The notes below the pieces were generated by a model that did not search any database, had not been told where the DNA came from, and saw nothing but the letters and a program-made list of their open reading frames with translations. Below, piece after piece: positions 8,950 to 17,798 of a stretch of 64,000 nucleotides of DNA. Position numbers and translations under genes: made by a program. The stretch spans positions 186,001 through 250,000 of the forward strand of contig CAVPCU010000002.1 in assembly GCA_963702575.1 (NCBI GenBank), read 5' to 3'. This DNA is from VRUE01 sp963702575 (GTDB taxonomy: Bacteria; Actinomycetota; Thermoleophilia; Solirubrobacterales; 70-9). The first letter of the stretch is position 1. Each line of letters begins with the position of its first letter.

Positions 8950-10453
8950 CGCAGCCCCCGGCAGAGCGGCAGGGTGAAGGGGAAGCCGGCGTCCTGCTCG
9001 CCGTAGAGGCGCTGCAGGCCGAGGCGGGCGAGCTGGGCGGCGTGCTCGACCTCGACTCTGGCCGCGCTCGAGCTCCGCCGATCGAGCGCGCCGAGGTCCG
9101 CACGTAGCCGACCCAGCGCATCTCGGCGTGGCCGTCGGCCAGCTCCTCCTCGCGCCGCGAGGCGGCCTGCTGGCGGCGGCGGATCCGCGCCGTGGAGACG
9201 AAGCCCTGGCGGCTGCGGTTGATCTCCTCGGCGACCTCGGCGGTCTGCGCCGCCTCGGCGCGGCGCATCGCCAGCGAGTAGGGGACCGGCTCGATCGTCA
9301 CCGCGACCGTGCGCAAGCGCGCTCGTCTGCATCAGGAGCGGCGCCATGAACATCGGCCCGACGTCCGAGCGCGGCCAGGAGGCGATCCAGTAGGTCGCGT
9401 GGAGGGCGGAGTCGGTGCGGTAGTGCGACCAGCTCGTCTCGTCGGCGAGCGGTCCCATCAGCGCCGGGTCGACGCCCTCGCGCTCCGCCTCGCCCGAGCG
9501 CCGCGCGGGCGCGCGCCTGGCGGCCGAAGGGATCGAAGGCGTCGCGGATCAGCGCCGCGTACTGGCGCGGGCGCAGCAGGCCCGAGACGGTGACCTCGGC
9601 GATCGCCAGCCGCTCGGCGAGGCTCTCGGCCTCGCGCAGCAGCAGCTCGCAGGCGGCCTCGGCGCCGCCGCCGAGGCGGCGCAGCTCGCGCGCCGCCGCG
9701 GCGCTGGTCGATCTGCAGCGCGATCAGGACCTCGTGCTCGGTCGAGCGCGGGCGCCGCCGACTCGACCAGCTCGATGTAGGAGCGAACGAGGTCGGAGTC
9801 GAGCGGCACCGTGCGGTCGCGCTGGGCCTGGAAGTGGGCGGCCAGCTCATCGCCCTGGCCGGGCAGCGTCCGCTCGATCCACTGCAGGCGGCGCACCGGG
9901 CTGCCGTCGCGGGCGCAGCTCGCCAGCACCGCGCCCCAGGCGTCGAGCGCCCGCTCCTGCTCGGCGGCGTCGCGCAGGGCGAAGGCCCCGGCGCGCACCG
10001 CCATCGCCGCGGTGAAGGTGCCGGCGCGCGCGGTCTTCGATCACGCCGACCTGCTCGGAGCCGTAGGGGACGGCGAGCAGCTCGAGTCCGGCAAGCTCCG
10101 GCGGCAGCGAGGTCTCGTGCGCCGCCTCGCCGTCGGCGCCGATCCGCGTCCCCGCGCCCGGCGCGCGTGAGCGGTAGCCGCGCTCGGCCGCGCGCCGCCG
10201 CCGCAGCCCAGCGCCCGAGGACCGGCGCCCACTCCTCGGCCGTGCGGCCCTCGAGCGGCACGCAGATCGCCGCGGCGGCGAGCGCAGAGCGCGAGCAGCG
10301 CCGACGAGCAGCCCGAGCGAAGCTTCGCAGCACGTACAGCGAGCCGAGCCCGACCAGGGCGCCCGCCGCGACGACCGCGACCTGGCCGACCCGCAGCGGG
10401 CCGACCACGGCGCGCTGCTCGAGCGGGCCGAAGCGATAGCGGCGCGCGCTCAC
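8946..10453 (-). pseudogene. SCO6880-family conjugation membrane protein (frameshifted)
   Basis: The GTG start at 10453 overlaps the TrbL-like stop (GTGA). The N-terminus SARRYRFGPLEQRAVVGPLRVGQ with a following hydrophobic stretch is the hallmark of the SCO6880 family, membrane proteins that precede VirB4 in actinobacterial ICEs. Further recognisable blocks are ICVPLEGRTAEEWAPVLGRW, RLQWIERTLPGQGDELAAHF, LDSDLVRSYIELVE, SWSHYRTDSALHATYWIASWPR and YGEQDAGFPFTLPLCRGLR before the stop. The reconstructed length of ~500 residues fits the family. Several single-base frame shifts occur, for example two T insertions (coding strand) near 10290-10330. Confidence 0.75.
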
Positions 10454-12126
10454 TGCTTCGCCTCGCCTTCTCGGGCTTGCTCGCCTGCGGCGGCTCGGGC
10501 GCCGGCCGCGGCGGGCTCTCGCCGGCGCTTGGCGCGCTACCGCCGCCCGCCTCGCTGGCTCGCCGCCCCGCTCGTGCCTGGCCGGCGCCCTCGCCCGCCT
10601 GCGGCTGCGCCCCGGCCGAGCCGCCCGTCTCCTGGGCGACGCCGCGTCTGCCCTGCAGGCGCTGGCGCTGCGGCTTGGCTGCCACTGCGGCCGCAGCCGC
10701 CGGCATCGCCGCTGCCGCTGCCGCCTGCGCCGCCTGCCGCCGCGCCGCCTCCGCCAGCCGCGGCCTCGCCGCCCGCCGCCCGCGCCACCACCGCCCGGCT
10801 CCGCCGCCACCGCCGCCGCCTCCGGGCTCGGGGCCGGGCACTGCCGCCGCCTTTCTCGCTCGGCGTTCCAGAGCGTCGCGCCCGAGCTCGCCCCAGTTGG
10901 AGCGGGCCATGTTGCGCAGGATCTGCACGTCGCTTGCGACCTGCACGCCGCTGATCGCGCCGCCGCCGGCCGAGCGGCGGCCGTAGGCGGCGCTCATCGC
11001 GCCCTCGGCGAAGGGCACGAGCTTGAGCAGGACGAAGGGGGCGAAGCAGGCGAGCAGCATCAGCGCCGAGGCGGCGAGGATGTGCTCGACCTGGCCGTCG
11101 TTTTCGGCGACCAGCCCCGCGGCGAGCGAGATGATCGAGACGATCACGAACTTCGAGCCGATGACGACGACGAGCAGCTCGCCGGTGCGCCGCAGCGCGC
11201 CCGCCCAGCGCGGCCAGATCGAGGCGGCGAGCGCCAGCGGCATGAACAGGGCGACGACGTAGACCGCCGCGTCGCGCATCAGCAGCTCCAGCCAGACGAA
11301 GAAGGCGGCGAAGGCGCCGACGATCGCCGCGAGGAAGGTGACGAAAAGCGGCACCTCGACCGTCCCGCCGGCTTCGCCCGCAGCGGCGCCGGCCGGTTCG
11401 ACGCCGCCGCTGCCGCCGCCGACTTCCCGCCCGGCGGCGCCGCCCGCCTTGCCGAGGCCGGTGATCGCCGCCTCGAAGAAGTGTCGGCTGTTGTCGTGGC
11501 TCGCCGTCGGCGATCGCGTGGCAGAGGCCGTCGGTCGCGACGAGCAGGAGCTGCACGACGGCGTAGGCGACGCTGGTCGCGATGAAGGCCAGCGGCAGGT
11601 TGACCAAGGACGACGCGCACGAGCATCGCCGGCGTTGCCCTGCGCGAGCTCCCTCCAGCACCGCCAAGAGCAGCATCGCCGCCCCAGCAGGGCCGCGATC
11701 TCCGCCATCTGCCGCGTACTCGGCGAGGAAGCCCTTGGTCGTCAGCTGCGGCGTCGTCGTCTTCGTCGATCGCGCTCGACGACCTGCCCGATCAGCCAGC
11801 TCGCGCCTTCGGCGACCCAGGTGGTGATCTGTTCGAAGATCCCGTTGCCGACTCCCTTGAGGGCGTTGGTGATCGGGTCGGTGACCGCGCCCGGCGACCG
11901 CGCCGCTGACCGCGTTGCAGGCATCGCCGACCGGGTTGCCGCCGCCGACCGCGCCGCCGGTGATCGCTCCGATCCCGCCGCTGATCGCTCCCGCCGGGGC
12001 GCTGCCGACGTCGCAGGCGACGTTGGCTCGGGCGGCGCGGGGGCGAGGGCTGGGCGAGCAGCGACCAGCGCCGCCAGCAGGCCGGCGATGCGGCGCCGCC
12101 GAGTGCACCTACGGGAGCCAGCTCAT
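10450..12126 (-). pseudogene. TrbL/VirB6-like conjugal membrane protein (frameshifted)
   Basis: The start codon probably overlaps the upstream stop in ATGA (12123-12126). Read across frames: a leader-like Ala-rich start, GSAPAGAISGGIGAITGGAVGGG, DPITNALKGVGNGIFEQITTWVAEGASWLIG, and several long hydrophobic helices (SLVNLPLAFIATSVAYAVVQLL, VPLFVTFLAAIVGAFAAFFVWLEL, AAVYVVALFMPLALAASIWPRW). A basic, Gly/Ala/Pro-rich cytoplasmic tail follows and ends in EQAREGEAKQ. This is the layout of TrbL/VirB6 channel proteins. The segment between 10953 and 11708 reads cleanly; both ends are frameshifted. Its stop overlaps the next GTG. Confidence 0.7.
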
Positions 12127-12812
12127 AGCTCCGCAGCGCCTTGCGCCAGGTCGATCACGCCGGTAGCCGCCGAGCGGTCCCGGGCGGCGTCGCCAGCTCG
12201 CGGCGTCGGCCCGAAGCCGCCGCGCGTTTCGGCGATCCGCCAGCGGCCTTCCATCCAGACCAGCTCGGTGTGGGTGAGGCCGAAGTAGGCGGCCGGCTCG
12301 ACCGAGGAGGCGTTGCCGAGCAGGGTGAAGCCCCAGGTGAGGATTCGGGCGCGCTCGGCGGAGTAGGACTCGACCCGGTAGCCGATCGGCACCGCCGCGT
12401 AGAGCGTCTGCAGGCCGTGCGCGGACTCCCGACCCCGATCGGCCCGCCGCCAGTCGCGCTCGGCGCCGGGCGAGTTGGCGGCGAGCATCGTCGCCGCGTA
12501 GTCGGGCGTCGCCACCGCCTCGATCCGCGCCCGCAGGACGTCCGGGCCGCAGGATCGCCGGGCTGGCGAAGGCGCGCTGGTAGGCGGCGACCGCCAGCGC
12601 GGCGCCGGCAGGCGTGTCGGGGAAGTCGACCGGGACTCCCGCCAGCGTCCGCGCCGCGCCGGCACTGGCAGGTGTCGCGGCGCGTCCGCCGGGCGGGGTG
12701 GGGGCGGGGCGGTGGAGCGACCGAGGAGGAAGCCGAGCAGAAGAGTGGCGAGGCAGGCGAGGGCGAGGCATCGCCGCCGCGAGGTGCCGACCGCCGCGAG
12801 GTCGCCGCTCAT
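12123..12812 (-). pseudogene. membrane-anchored conjugal transfer protein (frameshifted)
   Basis: The ATG at 12812 overlaps the upstream stop (ATGA). One N-terminal membrane anchor (CLALACLATLLLGFLLGRS) precedes a periplasm-facing domain. Recognisable blocks in several frames include GVPVDFPDTPAGAALAVAAYQRAFASPAIL, ARIEAVATPDYAATMLAANSPGAE, IGYRVESYSAERARILTWGFTLLGN and WMEGRWRIAET. The sequence 'TELVWMEGRWRI' resembles the NTF2-like folds of VirB8/TcpC-type transfer proteins, but I cannot assign it firmly. It is the second gene of the transfer operon. Confidence 0.55.
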
Positions 12813-13130
12813 TTGACCGCCGTGCCGGAGTGTGTAGAAGAAGTTGATGAGCGGCCGCGCCGGCGCCGACCACGAAGGCGCCGAGCAGCCCGTAGAGGAC
12901 CTTCGACTTGCCGTCGGAGGCGTGGCTGTAGTTGTTGGATTCGTGAGCCGAGCGCCCACTGCGCGGCGCCGATCAGGACGCCGGCGACGCAGCCGAGCAG
13001 GGCCAGGGCGGCGAGCCCGTTGACGAGTTTTTCCAGCGCCGGCGTCCCCGGCCCTCCGCTTGGGTTCGGGTTTGACGTTGACGATGCCTCCGAGCGCGAG
13101 CTGCAACTTGACGAGGACGGCGAGGGCCAC
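12809..13130 (-). pseudogene. DUF6112-like small membrane protein, first gene of transfer operon (frameshifted)
   Basis: About 106 residues from a GTG at 13130 with a strong GGAGG at 13136-13140. Ignoring three single-base shifts, it reads MALAVLVKLQLALGG..., NPSGGPGTPALEKLVNGL, AALALLGCVAGVLIGAAQWALGS, NYSHASDGKSKVLYGLLGAFVVGAG, LINFFYTLGTAVK and stops in ATGA with the next gene. Two membrane helices flank a basic NYSHASDGK loop, the pattern of DUF6112 proteins that open actinobacterial ICE transfer operons (VirB2/TrbC-like size and topology). The shared promoter motif lies 38 bases upstream. Confidence 0.65.
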
Positions 13131-13168
13131 GGTGGCCTCCTTTGGCTAGAGGTGCTCTGCACCCCCGC

Positions 13169-13195
13169 TGTCCAGCGCAAGGACCGTTTGCATCG
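13169..13195 (-). promoter_or_regulatory. ICE promoter-like motif, copy 2, upstream of transfer operon
   Basis: On the minus strand: CGATGCAA, 13 bases, TGGACA, ending 38 bases before the operon's GTG. A small hairpin (GGTGC-AGA-GCACC) follows directly. The orientation towards the operon and the exact spacing argue for a promoter rather than a palindromic operator. Confidence 0.7.
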
Positions 13196-13279
13196 GGTCC
13201 GGCCAGGAAAAATCGGCCTTGGCGAGGCTGATCGACTCCCGATCGCGCGAAACCAGGCGCAGCTTCTAGGCTCCCCGTC

Positions 13280-13480
13280 ATGGCGGATGCCGCAGAGCAG
13301 AAGGCGCGACGGGCTGTGCGGGACGCTCAGGCGAAGTTCGAGCGCGAGCAGGCCGCTACTCAGGAGGCGCGACGCAAAGCATTCGCCGATGCGCAGGAGG
13401 CGGGGCTAACTCTGCGAGACATCGGCGAGGAGGTCGGTCTGCACCATACGCGCGTGCTCCAGATCATTCGGGGCAAGTAG
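13280..13480 (+). CDS. small helix-turn-helix protein, 66 aa
   Basis: MADAAEQKARRAVRDAQ starts at an ATG. Residues 1-42 form a charged amphipathic helix, probably a coiled coil (KFEREQAATQEARRKAF). Residues 43-66 (GLTLRDIGEEVGLHHTRVLQIIRGK) form a helix-turn-helix of the sigma-region-4/Xre type and end the protein. It lies just outside the transfer operon, transcribed divergently from it, so it is likely a DNA-binding regulator of the element. No strong RBS is seen. The target is unknown; the inverted repeat at 13485-13505 is one candidate. Confidence 0.65.
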   Translation: MADAAEQKARRAVRDAQAKFEREQAATQEARRKAFADAQEAGLTLRDIGEEVGLHHTRVLQIIRGK

Positions 13481-13484
13481 CCAT

Positions 13485-13505
13485 TTGGTGATTATTTCTC
13501 ACCAA
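13485..13505. promoter_or_regulatory. perfect inverted repeat TTGGTGA-N7-TCACCAA
   Basis: Seven-base arms with a seven-base AT-rich spacer, 4 bases after the 66-residue HTH gene and ~90 bases before the next gene. It is AT-rich against a GC-rich background and has no T-run, so an operator is more likely than a terminator. An Xre or winged-helix protein of this block may bind it. Confidence 0.5.
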
Positions 13506-13596
13506 GGCTGCTAAGCTCGCCCCAAAATCAAAAAGCGGCGACCCGCCGTGCGATGAACACGACGGGCCGCCTGACCACAAGGAGGCAGAGCTCCTC

Positions 13597-13890
13597 ATGG
13601 CTGATCGCAACCCTATGGATTACGGCGCGTTCGGACCCACGAACTACGTCGCTGAAACGCGCCAAGCAGAACGCGCAGTCCTCACGTTCCTGATCGACGA
13701 GCATCCGAGCCAGCTGACGATCCCCGAGATTGCTCGGACGTTCTATGCCCCGCCCGCCGACTTCCAGAAGGACGACGTGGTCGAGCGGGCAATCCGCGAA
13801 CTGGTTGGCGCCGGGCTCCTGCATTGCGAGGGCGCATTCCTCGTCCCTACCCGAGCTGCGCTCTATTTCGTTGGCCTGGAGATGGACTGA
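13597..13890 (+). CDS. winged-helix-like regulator, 97 aa
   Basis: MADRNPMDYGAFGPTNYVAET from an ATG with GGAGG at 13581-13585; the RBS is part of a short AGGAG-N6-CTCCT hairpin directly before the ATG, which could mask it. The central part (AVLTFLIDEHPSQLTIPEIARTFYAPPADFQKDDVVERAIRELVGAGLLHCEGAFLVPTRAAL) has the helix-helix-strand-wing layout of a winged-helix domain in which two layers of helices are followed by a beta hairpin. The stop overlaps the start of the Xre gene in TGATG, so both are made together. Function beyond DNA binding is unknown. Confidence 0.6.
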   Translation: MADRNPMDYGAFGPTNYVAETRQAERAVLTFLIDEHPSQLTIPEIARTFYAPPADFQKDDVVERAIRELVGAGLLHCEGAFLVPTRAALYFVGLEMD

Positions 13891-14294
13891 TGGAGGTCGC
13901 CGAGCGGTTCGGCGAGAACCTGCGCCGACTCCGCAAAGGGGCCGGCATCTCCCAGGAAGAGCTGGGACTGCGCTGCTCGCTCCACCGGACCGAGATAGGT
14001 CTGCTGGAGCGAGGGGCGCGGGTTCCCCGTATCGACACGCTGATCAAGATCGCGAGCGGTCTGGGCATTCGCGTCGACTGCAAGCTCCTCGACGGGATCA
14101 CCTGGACCCTCGGCACGACTGAAGCGGGCGGGTTTCAGATCAAGTCGCGCCGCGAAAGGCACAGGGACGCAATGGAGCGTGCCGCCAAGCTCAGAGAGGG
14201 GCAGACGGAGACCGTGGACGCCGTCCAGTTGGTGCATGAAGCGCGCGATGCGCTGGCGCGGCGAGGAATGCCCCCGGAGGAAGAGGAAGGGTGA
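13890..14294 (+). CDS. Xre-family transcriptional regulator, 134 aa
   Basis: The ATG at 13890 is chosen because it overlaps the preceding stop in TGATG and begins the HTH domain: residues 5-65, GENLRRLRKGAGISQEELGLRCSLHRTEIGLLERGARVPRIDTLIKIASGLGI, a classic Xre/Cro fold. The C-terminal half (ERHRDAMERAAKLREG...HEARDALARRGMPPEEEEG) is helical and acidic at the end, perhaps for dimerisation. Such proteins commonly repress ICE excision and transfer. Encoded between the transfer operon and the integration module. Confidence 0.8.
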   Translation: MEVAERFGENLRRLRKGAGISQEELGLRCSLHRTEIGLLERGARVPRIDTLIKIASGLGIRVDCKLLDGITWTLGTTEAGGFQIKSRRERHRDAMERAAKLREGQTETVDAVQLVHEARDALARRGMPPEEEEG

Positions 14295-14338
14295 TGCCCA
14301 GAACTATTAGTCCTCACAAAGGCCAGCTCAGGTTGCTC

Positions 14339-14764
14339 CTATGATCGGCAGTAGGCGAAAACGACGAAGCGCTGCCGCGCCGCGCCGCCCAGGTCGGAGC
14401 TCAGCGTCACGGCCCACTCGCGCTGCTTGGGTACCGGCCCTGATTCAACCAGCGCGACGTGCTGGCCAGGAAAGACACCACCGAGGCCGCCCCTCAGTCG
14501 CACGCCGCCCGAGATCAGGCGTTCCCCGTGTTTGCACCGCGCGTGACCCTGCGCGTAGTTGAAGGAGCCGTCCGCTGGCGTGGTATCGGTGTCGAAGACC
14601 TTGCCCGCGCGCAGCGTGTATCTCGCATGGTGTCGACTGCTGCTCTGCGCAGAGCCCCCACTTTTATGGCCGAGTCCGTATCCGACGGCGCTGCCCCCTA
14701 GCGCCACAAAGAGAGCGATCAGGGCGACGACCATTGCTGGCGAAGGGCGAAGCTTGGTGTTCAT
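14339..14764 (-). CDS. membrane-anchored exported protein, 141 aa
   Basis: The ATG at 14764 has AAGGAGG seven bases upstream. The leader MNTKLRPSPAMVVALIALFVALGGSAVG matches the very common leader of Solirubrobacterales exported proteins (known from general experience, not searched). The rest (~110 residues) contains two Cys residues (RCKHGERLISGGVRL near 86; VFAYCRS at the end) that could form a disulfide, and a beta-rich segment, WAVTLSSDLGGAARQRFVVFAYC. Function unknown. It lies directly downstream of the 537-residue exported protein on the same strand. Confidence 0.65.
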   Translation of the reverse strand: MNTKLRPSPAMVVALIALFVALGGSAVGYGLGHKSGGSAQSSSRHHARYTLRAGKVFDTDTTPADGSFNYAQGHARCKHGERLISGGVRLRGGLGGVFPGQHVALVESGPVPKQREWAVTLSSDLGGAARQRFVVFAYCRS

Positions 14765-14802
14765 GGCTTCCTCCTTGATTCTCATTTTTCGGCGCATGGT
14801 GC

Positions 14803-16416
14803 TTACCGTCTTACCCGGATGTAGCGAGGAACTGAGTGCCCTCGGACGTAGGGATATCCGTTTTGCTCGGGAACGACGGCGGAGAAAACGAATCTCGTAG
14901 TCCTGATCACGGGGGAAAAGGCGTACCCCACGCGGAAGTGGCCGAGAGCGTCCGTCCTTGCGCGGCGCACCAGGAAACGGCGTTTGGAGCCTGGGACGTT
15001 CCCGCGCACGACCACGACTCGTTGCGCCTGGGTGGGGCCGGGGATTTCGCCCGAGAAGAAGATGCGGCGGTGGGGGCCGGTGCGGTGGCGCGAGAGGTGC
15101 AGGGTCGCCCGCGCCCGCATGTGCAGGGTCAAATCGGTGGAGGTCTGAAATGCGCCGAACCGATAGGCAATGCGGAGGGCACGCGACGGGCCGTGGCGGA
15201 GCTTGAATGACCAGCCACCGTTTTCGTTGGTTGCCGTCGTCCCGATCAGATGGAACGGGCGACCCGGTAGGTCGGTATGGCCTTGGATGCATACTTCGGC
15301 GCCAGCGACGGGGTTGCCGCCCGAATCCTTCAAGCGCCCGCGGATCAAAGCGCGGCGATGAAAGGCGATGGTTCGCTCGGCTTCTCCGTTGCCGGCGAAG
15401 CCAGCCGTGATCGTCTGTCCGCCGCCGATGGGCGAGCCGGGACAGAGGTTGTCGACAGAGACTTCGCGCGATTCGCAGCGGCTGTTCGGGCTGCCGGTCT
15501 GCGCGTAGTCAGACGCGCAGACTGTGACCGAGTTGACCCCCTCTTGAAAGGGCGCCTTGGCGGTTTCGAGCGTGTATGTCTTCGTCAGGCTGGGTGGGCA
15601 CGGCACCATGCGCGAGGTCAGGTTGCCCGGTAGCGGGTTGCAGGCGGCCGAGAGATCGTCGCCGTCCGCCGGTTTGCCGTTGACTTCAACCCGCACCGAT
15701 TGCAGGCCAGCCCCTTCATCCGCGGCACCGACTTCAAGCGTCTGAGGGCCGCGCAGGATCGCGCCGGAGAGGAGCGATCCACCGATCGACAGGCTCGGGG
15801 TTGCGACGTCCGTCAGCTGGATGCGCACTTGCTTGATGTAGGTGTGGGCTCCGCTGGCGGCGCCAGCGCAGCGATTGCCTTCGTTTGGCTGAGTGCATTG
15901 CAGTCGGGCCACGAGAAAGCGCCAGCTGCCCGCCGGTATCCCGGCCTCATGTCCCTGGTCGTCGTTCTGGTTCTCATAGGAAACGCCTGCGCCGCTATCA
16001 GCAGAAACGGCGAGGTAGCCGTGCTGACCGTCTTCCGTTGCCAGGCGACTGAAGGTCGATCCGCCAGTGATGAACGTGCCGGCGGGTGCCTGCCACACCC
16101 ACGCCCCGTAGGCGCCTTCAATAGTGCCGGTTTCACCGGGCAGAAGGCCGTGGCTGATTTGCAAGCCGTTCGCTGCCGGCGAGCAGTCGGCGTGTTGCGT
16201 GTAGTGGGCGGTAGAGGTGCTGAAGCTGGCGTCTGGGGCGTCGGGGAAGACGTTGGCCGAGCATTGCGCGACCACGTAATTGCCAGCTCGCGCCATGAAT
16301 GGCGAAGGAAGCAGAATGAGGGCTACCACCACCAGCGCCATGAGCCAGCTAGCCCCGGCACTTGTTCTGGTACTCGGCGCTGATGCCTTGTCTTTGGAGG
16401 AAGCTACGTGCGTCAA
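14803..16416 (-). CDS. large exported protein with Ig-like/carboxypeptidase-regulatory-like domains
   Basis: 537 residues; residues 24-45 are a hydrophobic signal (WLMALVVVALILLPSPFMARAG). The body is beta-rich. An N-terminal lectin-like part (YVVAQCSANVFPDAPDASF; GAYGAWVWQAPAGTFITGGSTF) carries paired cysteines. An Ig-like part follows (PQTLEVGAADEGAGLQSVRVEVNGK), then a carboxypeptidase-regulatory-like part (RGRLKDSGGNPVAGAEVCIQGH) and a basic C-terminus. It starts 14 bases after the sigma-factor gene, so both are probably one transcript. That pairing suggests a surface partner of the sigma factor's outer segment, for example in recipient or stress sensing, but nothing proves it. Confidence 0.6.
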   Translation of the reverse strand: MTHVASSKDKASAPSTRTSAGASWLMALVVVALILLPSPFMARAGNYVVAQCSANVFPDAPDASFSTSTAHYTQHADCSPAANGLQISHGLLPGETGTIEGAYGAWVWQAPAGTFITGGSTFSRLATEDGQHGYLAVSADSGAGVSYENQNDDQGHEAGIPAGSWRFLVARLQCTQPNEGNRCAGAASGAHTYIKQVRIQLTDVATPSLSIGGSLLSGAILRGPQTLEVGAADEGAGLQSVRVEVNGKPADGDDLSAACNPLPGNLTSRMVPCPPSLTKTYTLETAKAPFQEGVNSVTVCASDYAQTGSPNSRCESREVSVDNLCPGSPIGGGQTITAGFAGNGEAERTIAFHRRALIRGRLKDSGGNPVAGAEVCIQGHTDLPGRPFHLIGTTATNENGGWSFKLRHGPSRALRIAYRFGAFQTSTDLTLHMRARATLHLSRHRTGPHRRIFFSGEIPGPTQAQRVVVVRGNVPGSKRRFLVRRARTDALGHFRVGYAFSPVIRTTRFVFSAVVPEQNGYPYVRGHSVPRYIRVRR

Positions 16417-16430
16417 TTGAATCGCCTCCC

Positions 16431-17630
16431 TCAGGGGCCAAACTGTTCGTTTGAGATTTGGGTCGGCGTTGAGCTGGATGCGCCTGCGCTGGAGGAGGTC
16501 GGCGCGCTGGATTCGGTAGGGCTGCTTGCTTCTTCTTCTGGGACGACTTCGGATTCGACTGCGAGCTGTGAAGCGGATTCTCGGGTCGCCCGCCGGGTGC
16601 GCTGTGCGCTGGCCGAGGCGCTCGAATTCTTGGCTTGTCGCTGACCGCCGCCCGAACTCGTTGAGCGGGGTTCGGGCACGGGGCGCGACGTGGAATGAGG
16701 TTGTGGCGCAATGGGTGCTCGGCGTGGAGCGAGGGCGACTCGATCCGGCGGCTTCGGCCTATGAGCGTGAGCACTGCTGCCGCCATTCAGAAGTCCACCG
16801 ACCCCGGGTCCGACGACCCCGCTTGCGGCAAGACAGGCCGCCACGGCGGCCGTCGCGCAAGCGCCGGCCACTCTTCCGACTCCACCTTGAAGCGCAGCGC
16901 CTGCCGACGATTCCGCGCCGCCACCGAATGGGAGACGGCGCGCAATGTCTTGAGCGCGTGCCCAGGCGGCGGACGTTCCCCGCCCGACCGCCTCGATCGC
17001 AGCTTCAAAAGTCCCGGTGGGGAGGTGAAGACCGACGGAGCTTGCGCCGATGAACGAGACGTAGGCGGCGAGGCCGATCTCGATGATCAGCTCATCGAGG
17101 CTTTCGACGCCAAGCAGCTTGTGTAGATGCTTCTGTGCCGCCTCATGGCAACGCTGTGCCTTGGAGGGGTGCCAGTCCAGAACTCGGGCGACTTCGCGCA
17201 CAGCCAGCCCCTCGAAATAAGAGAGCTCGAGCAAGCGGCGTTCGTCCTCGGAGAGCTGAGCCACGGCGTGCTGGACCTTGCGGAACCGGTCTTCTTCAAG
17301 TGCCGCGTCCTCGGGACCGTGCTCGCGTTCGTCAGCAAGCGACGGAACTCGCTCAGTCGAGACCACGCGGGGCGTGCGATCCTCGGCTTCGAGCAGGCTC
17401 TTGGTCCGCTGCCAGGCGCAGGTAATGAGCCAGCCCGGCGGATTCTCGATCTTGGCGCCCTCGGCGAGCTTGCGGCTGTATTCGAGCATCGCCGTCGCAA
17501 ACAGTTCCTCGCCGTGGCGGGCGATGAACTGCGGCGAGAAGCGTTTGCGACGCAGGTATTGGTTGAAGCCGAGCCGAGCCTGCTCCAGCTCCGCCGGCTT
17601 CATCTCACGTGGGCTGCCGCTTCTATACAT
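16431..17630 (-). CDS. ECF-like sigma factor with C-terminal membrane anchor and outer tail
   Basis: 399 residues from an ATG at 17630 (a GTG one codon earlier is possible). Residues ~15-90 resemble sigma region 2 (NQYLRRKRFSPQFIARHGEELFATAMLEYSRKL...WLITCAWQRTKSLLEAE). Residues ~125-185 are region 4 with an HTH (LSEDERRLLELSYFEGLAVREVARVLDWHPSKAQRCHEAAQKHL). An amphipathic linker leads to one hydrophobic helix near residues 255-280 (ACATAAVAACLAASGVVGPGVGG). The last ~110 residues are Pro/Ser/Thr-rich and would lie outside the cell. Such a layout suggests a membrane-held sigma factor released by proteolysis. Its own upstream region carries the motif found before other ICE genes, so autoregulation is likely. 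Confidence 0.75.
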   Translation of the reverse strand: MYRSGSPREMKPAELEQARLGFNQYLRRKRFSPQFIARHGEELFATAMLEYSRKLAEGAKIENPPGWLITCAWQRTKSLLEAEDRTPRVVSTERVPSLADEREHGPEDAALEEDRFRKVQHAVAQLSEDERRLLELSYFEGLAVREVARVLDWHPSKAQRCHEAAQKHLHKLLGVESLDELIIEIGLAAYVSFIGASSVGLHLPTGTFEAAIEAVGRGTSAAWARAQDIARRLPFGGGAESSAGAALQGGVGRVAGACATAAVAACLAASGVVGPGVGGLLNGGSSAHAHRPKPPDRVALAPRRAPIAPQPHSTSRPVPEPRSTSSGGGQRQAKNSSASASAQRTRRATRESASQLAVESEVVPEEEASSPTESSAPTSSSAGASSSTPTQISNEQFGP

Positions 17631-17720
17631 CACGCCTACCTATCCAGCGATCTGTCTCGTTCAGGATACCCATGCGTTCCTTTTTCCAAGCAAGCGTGGG
17701 GAATGGGTTCTTGACCCCAC

Positions 17721-17747
17721 TGTCCAACGAAATGCCCGTTTGCATCG
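17721..17747 (-). promoter_or_regulatory. ICE promoter-like motif, copy 3, upstream of sigma factor
   Basis: Minus strand CGATGCAA-N13-TGGACA followed by GTGGGGT. It lies 90 bases before the sigma factor's ATG and only 14 bases from the divergent copy at 17762. A TGGGG/CCCCA inverted repeat follows, as hairpins do after three other copies. Confidence 0.7.
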
Positions 17748-17761
17748 GCCTGATTTGAAAT

Positions 17762-17788
17762 CGATGCAAAGCCGTCCGCCCTTGGACA
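17762..17788 (+). promoter_or_regulatory. ICE promoter-like motif, copy 4, upstream of VirB1-like hydrolase
   Basis: Plus strand CGATGCAA-N13-TGGACA followed by ACGGGGG and the ATG at 17799. TGGACA ends ten bases before the start codon. If it acts as a -10 element, the mRNA would begin within a few bases of the ATG (nearly leaderless). Confidence 0.7.
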
Positions 17789-17798
17789 ACGGGGGCGG

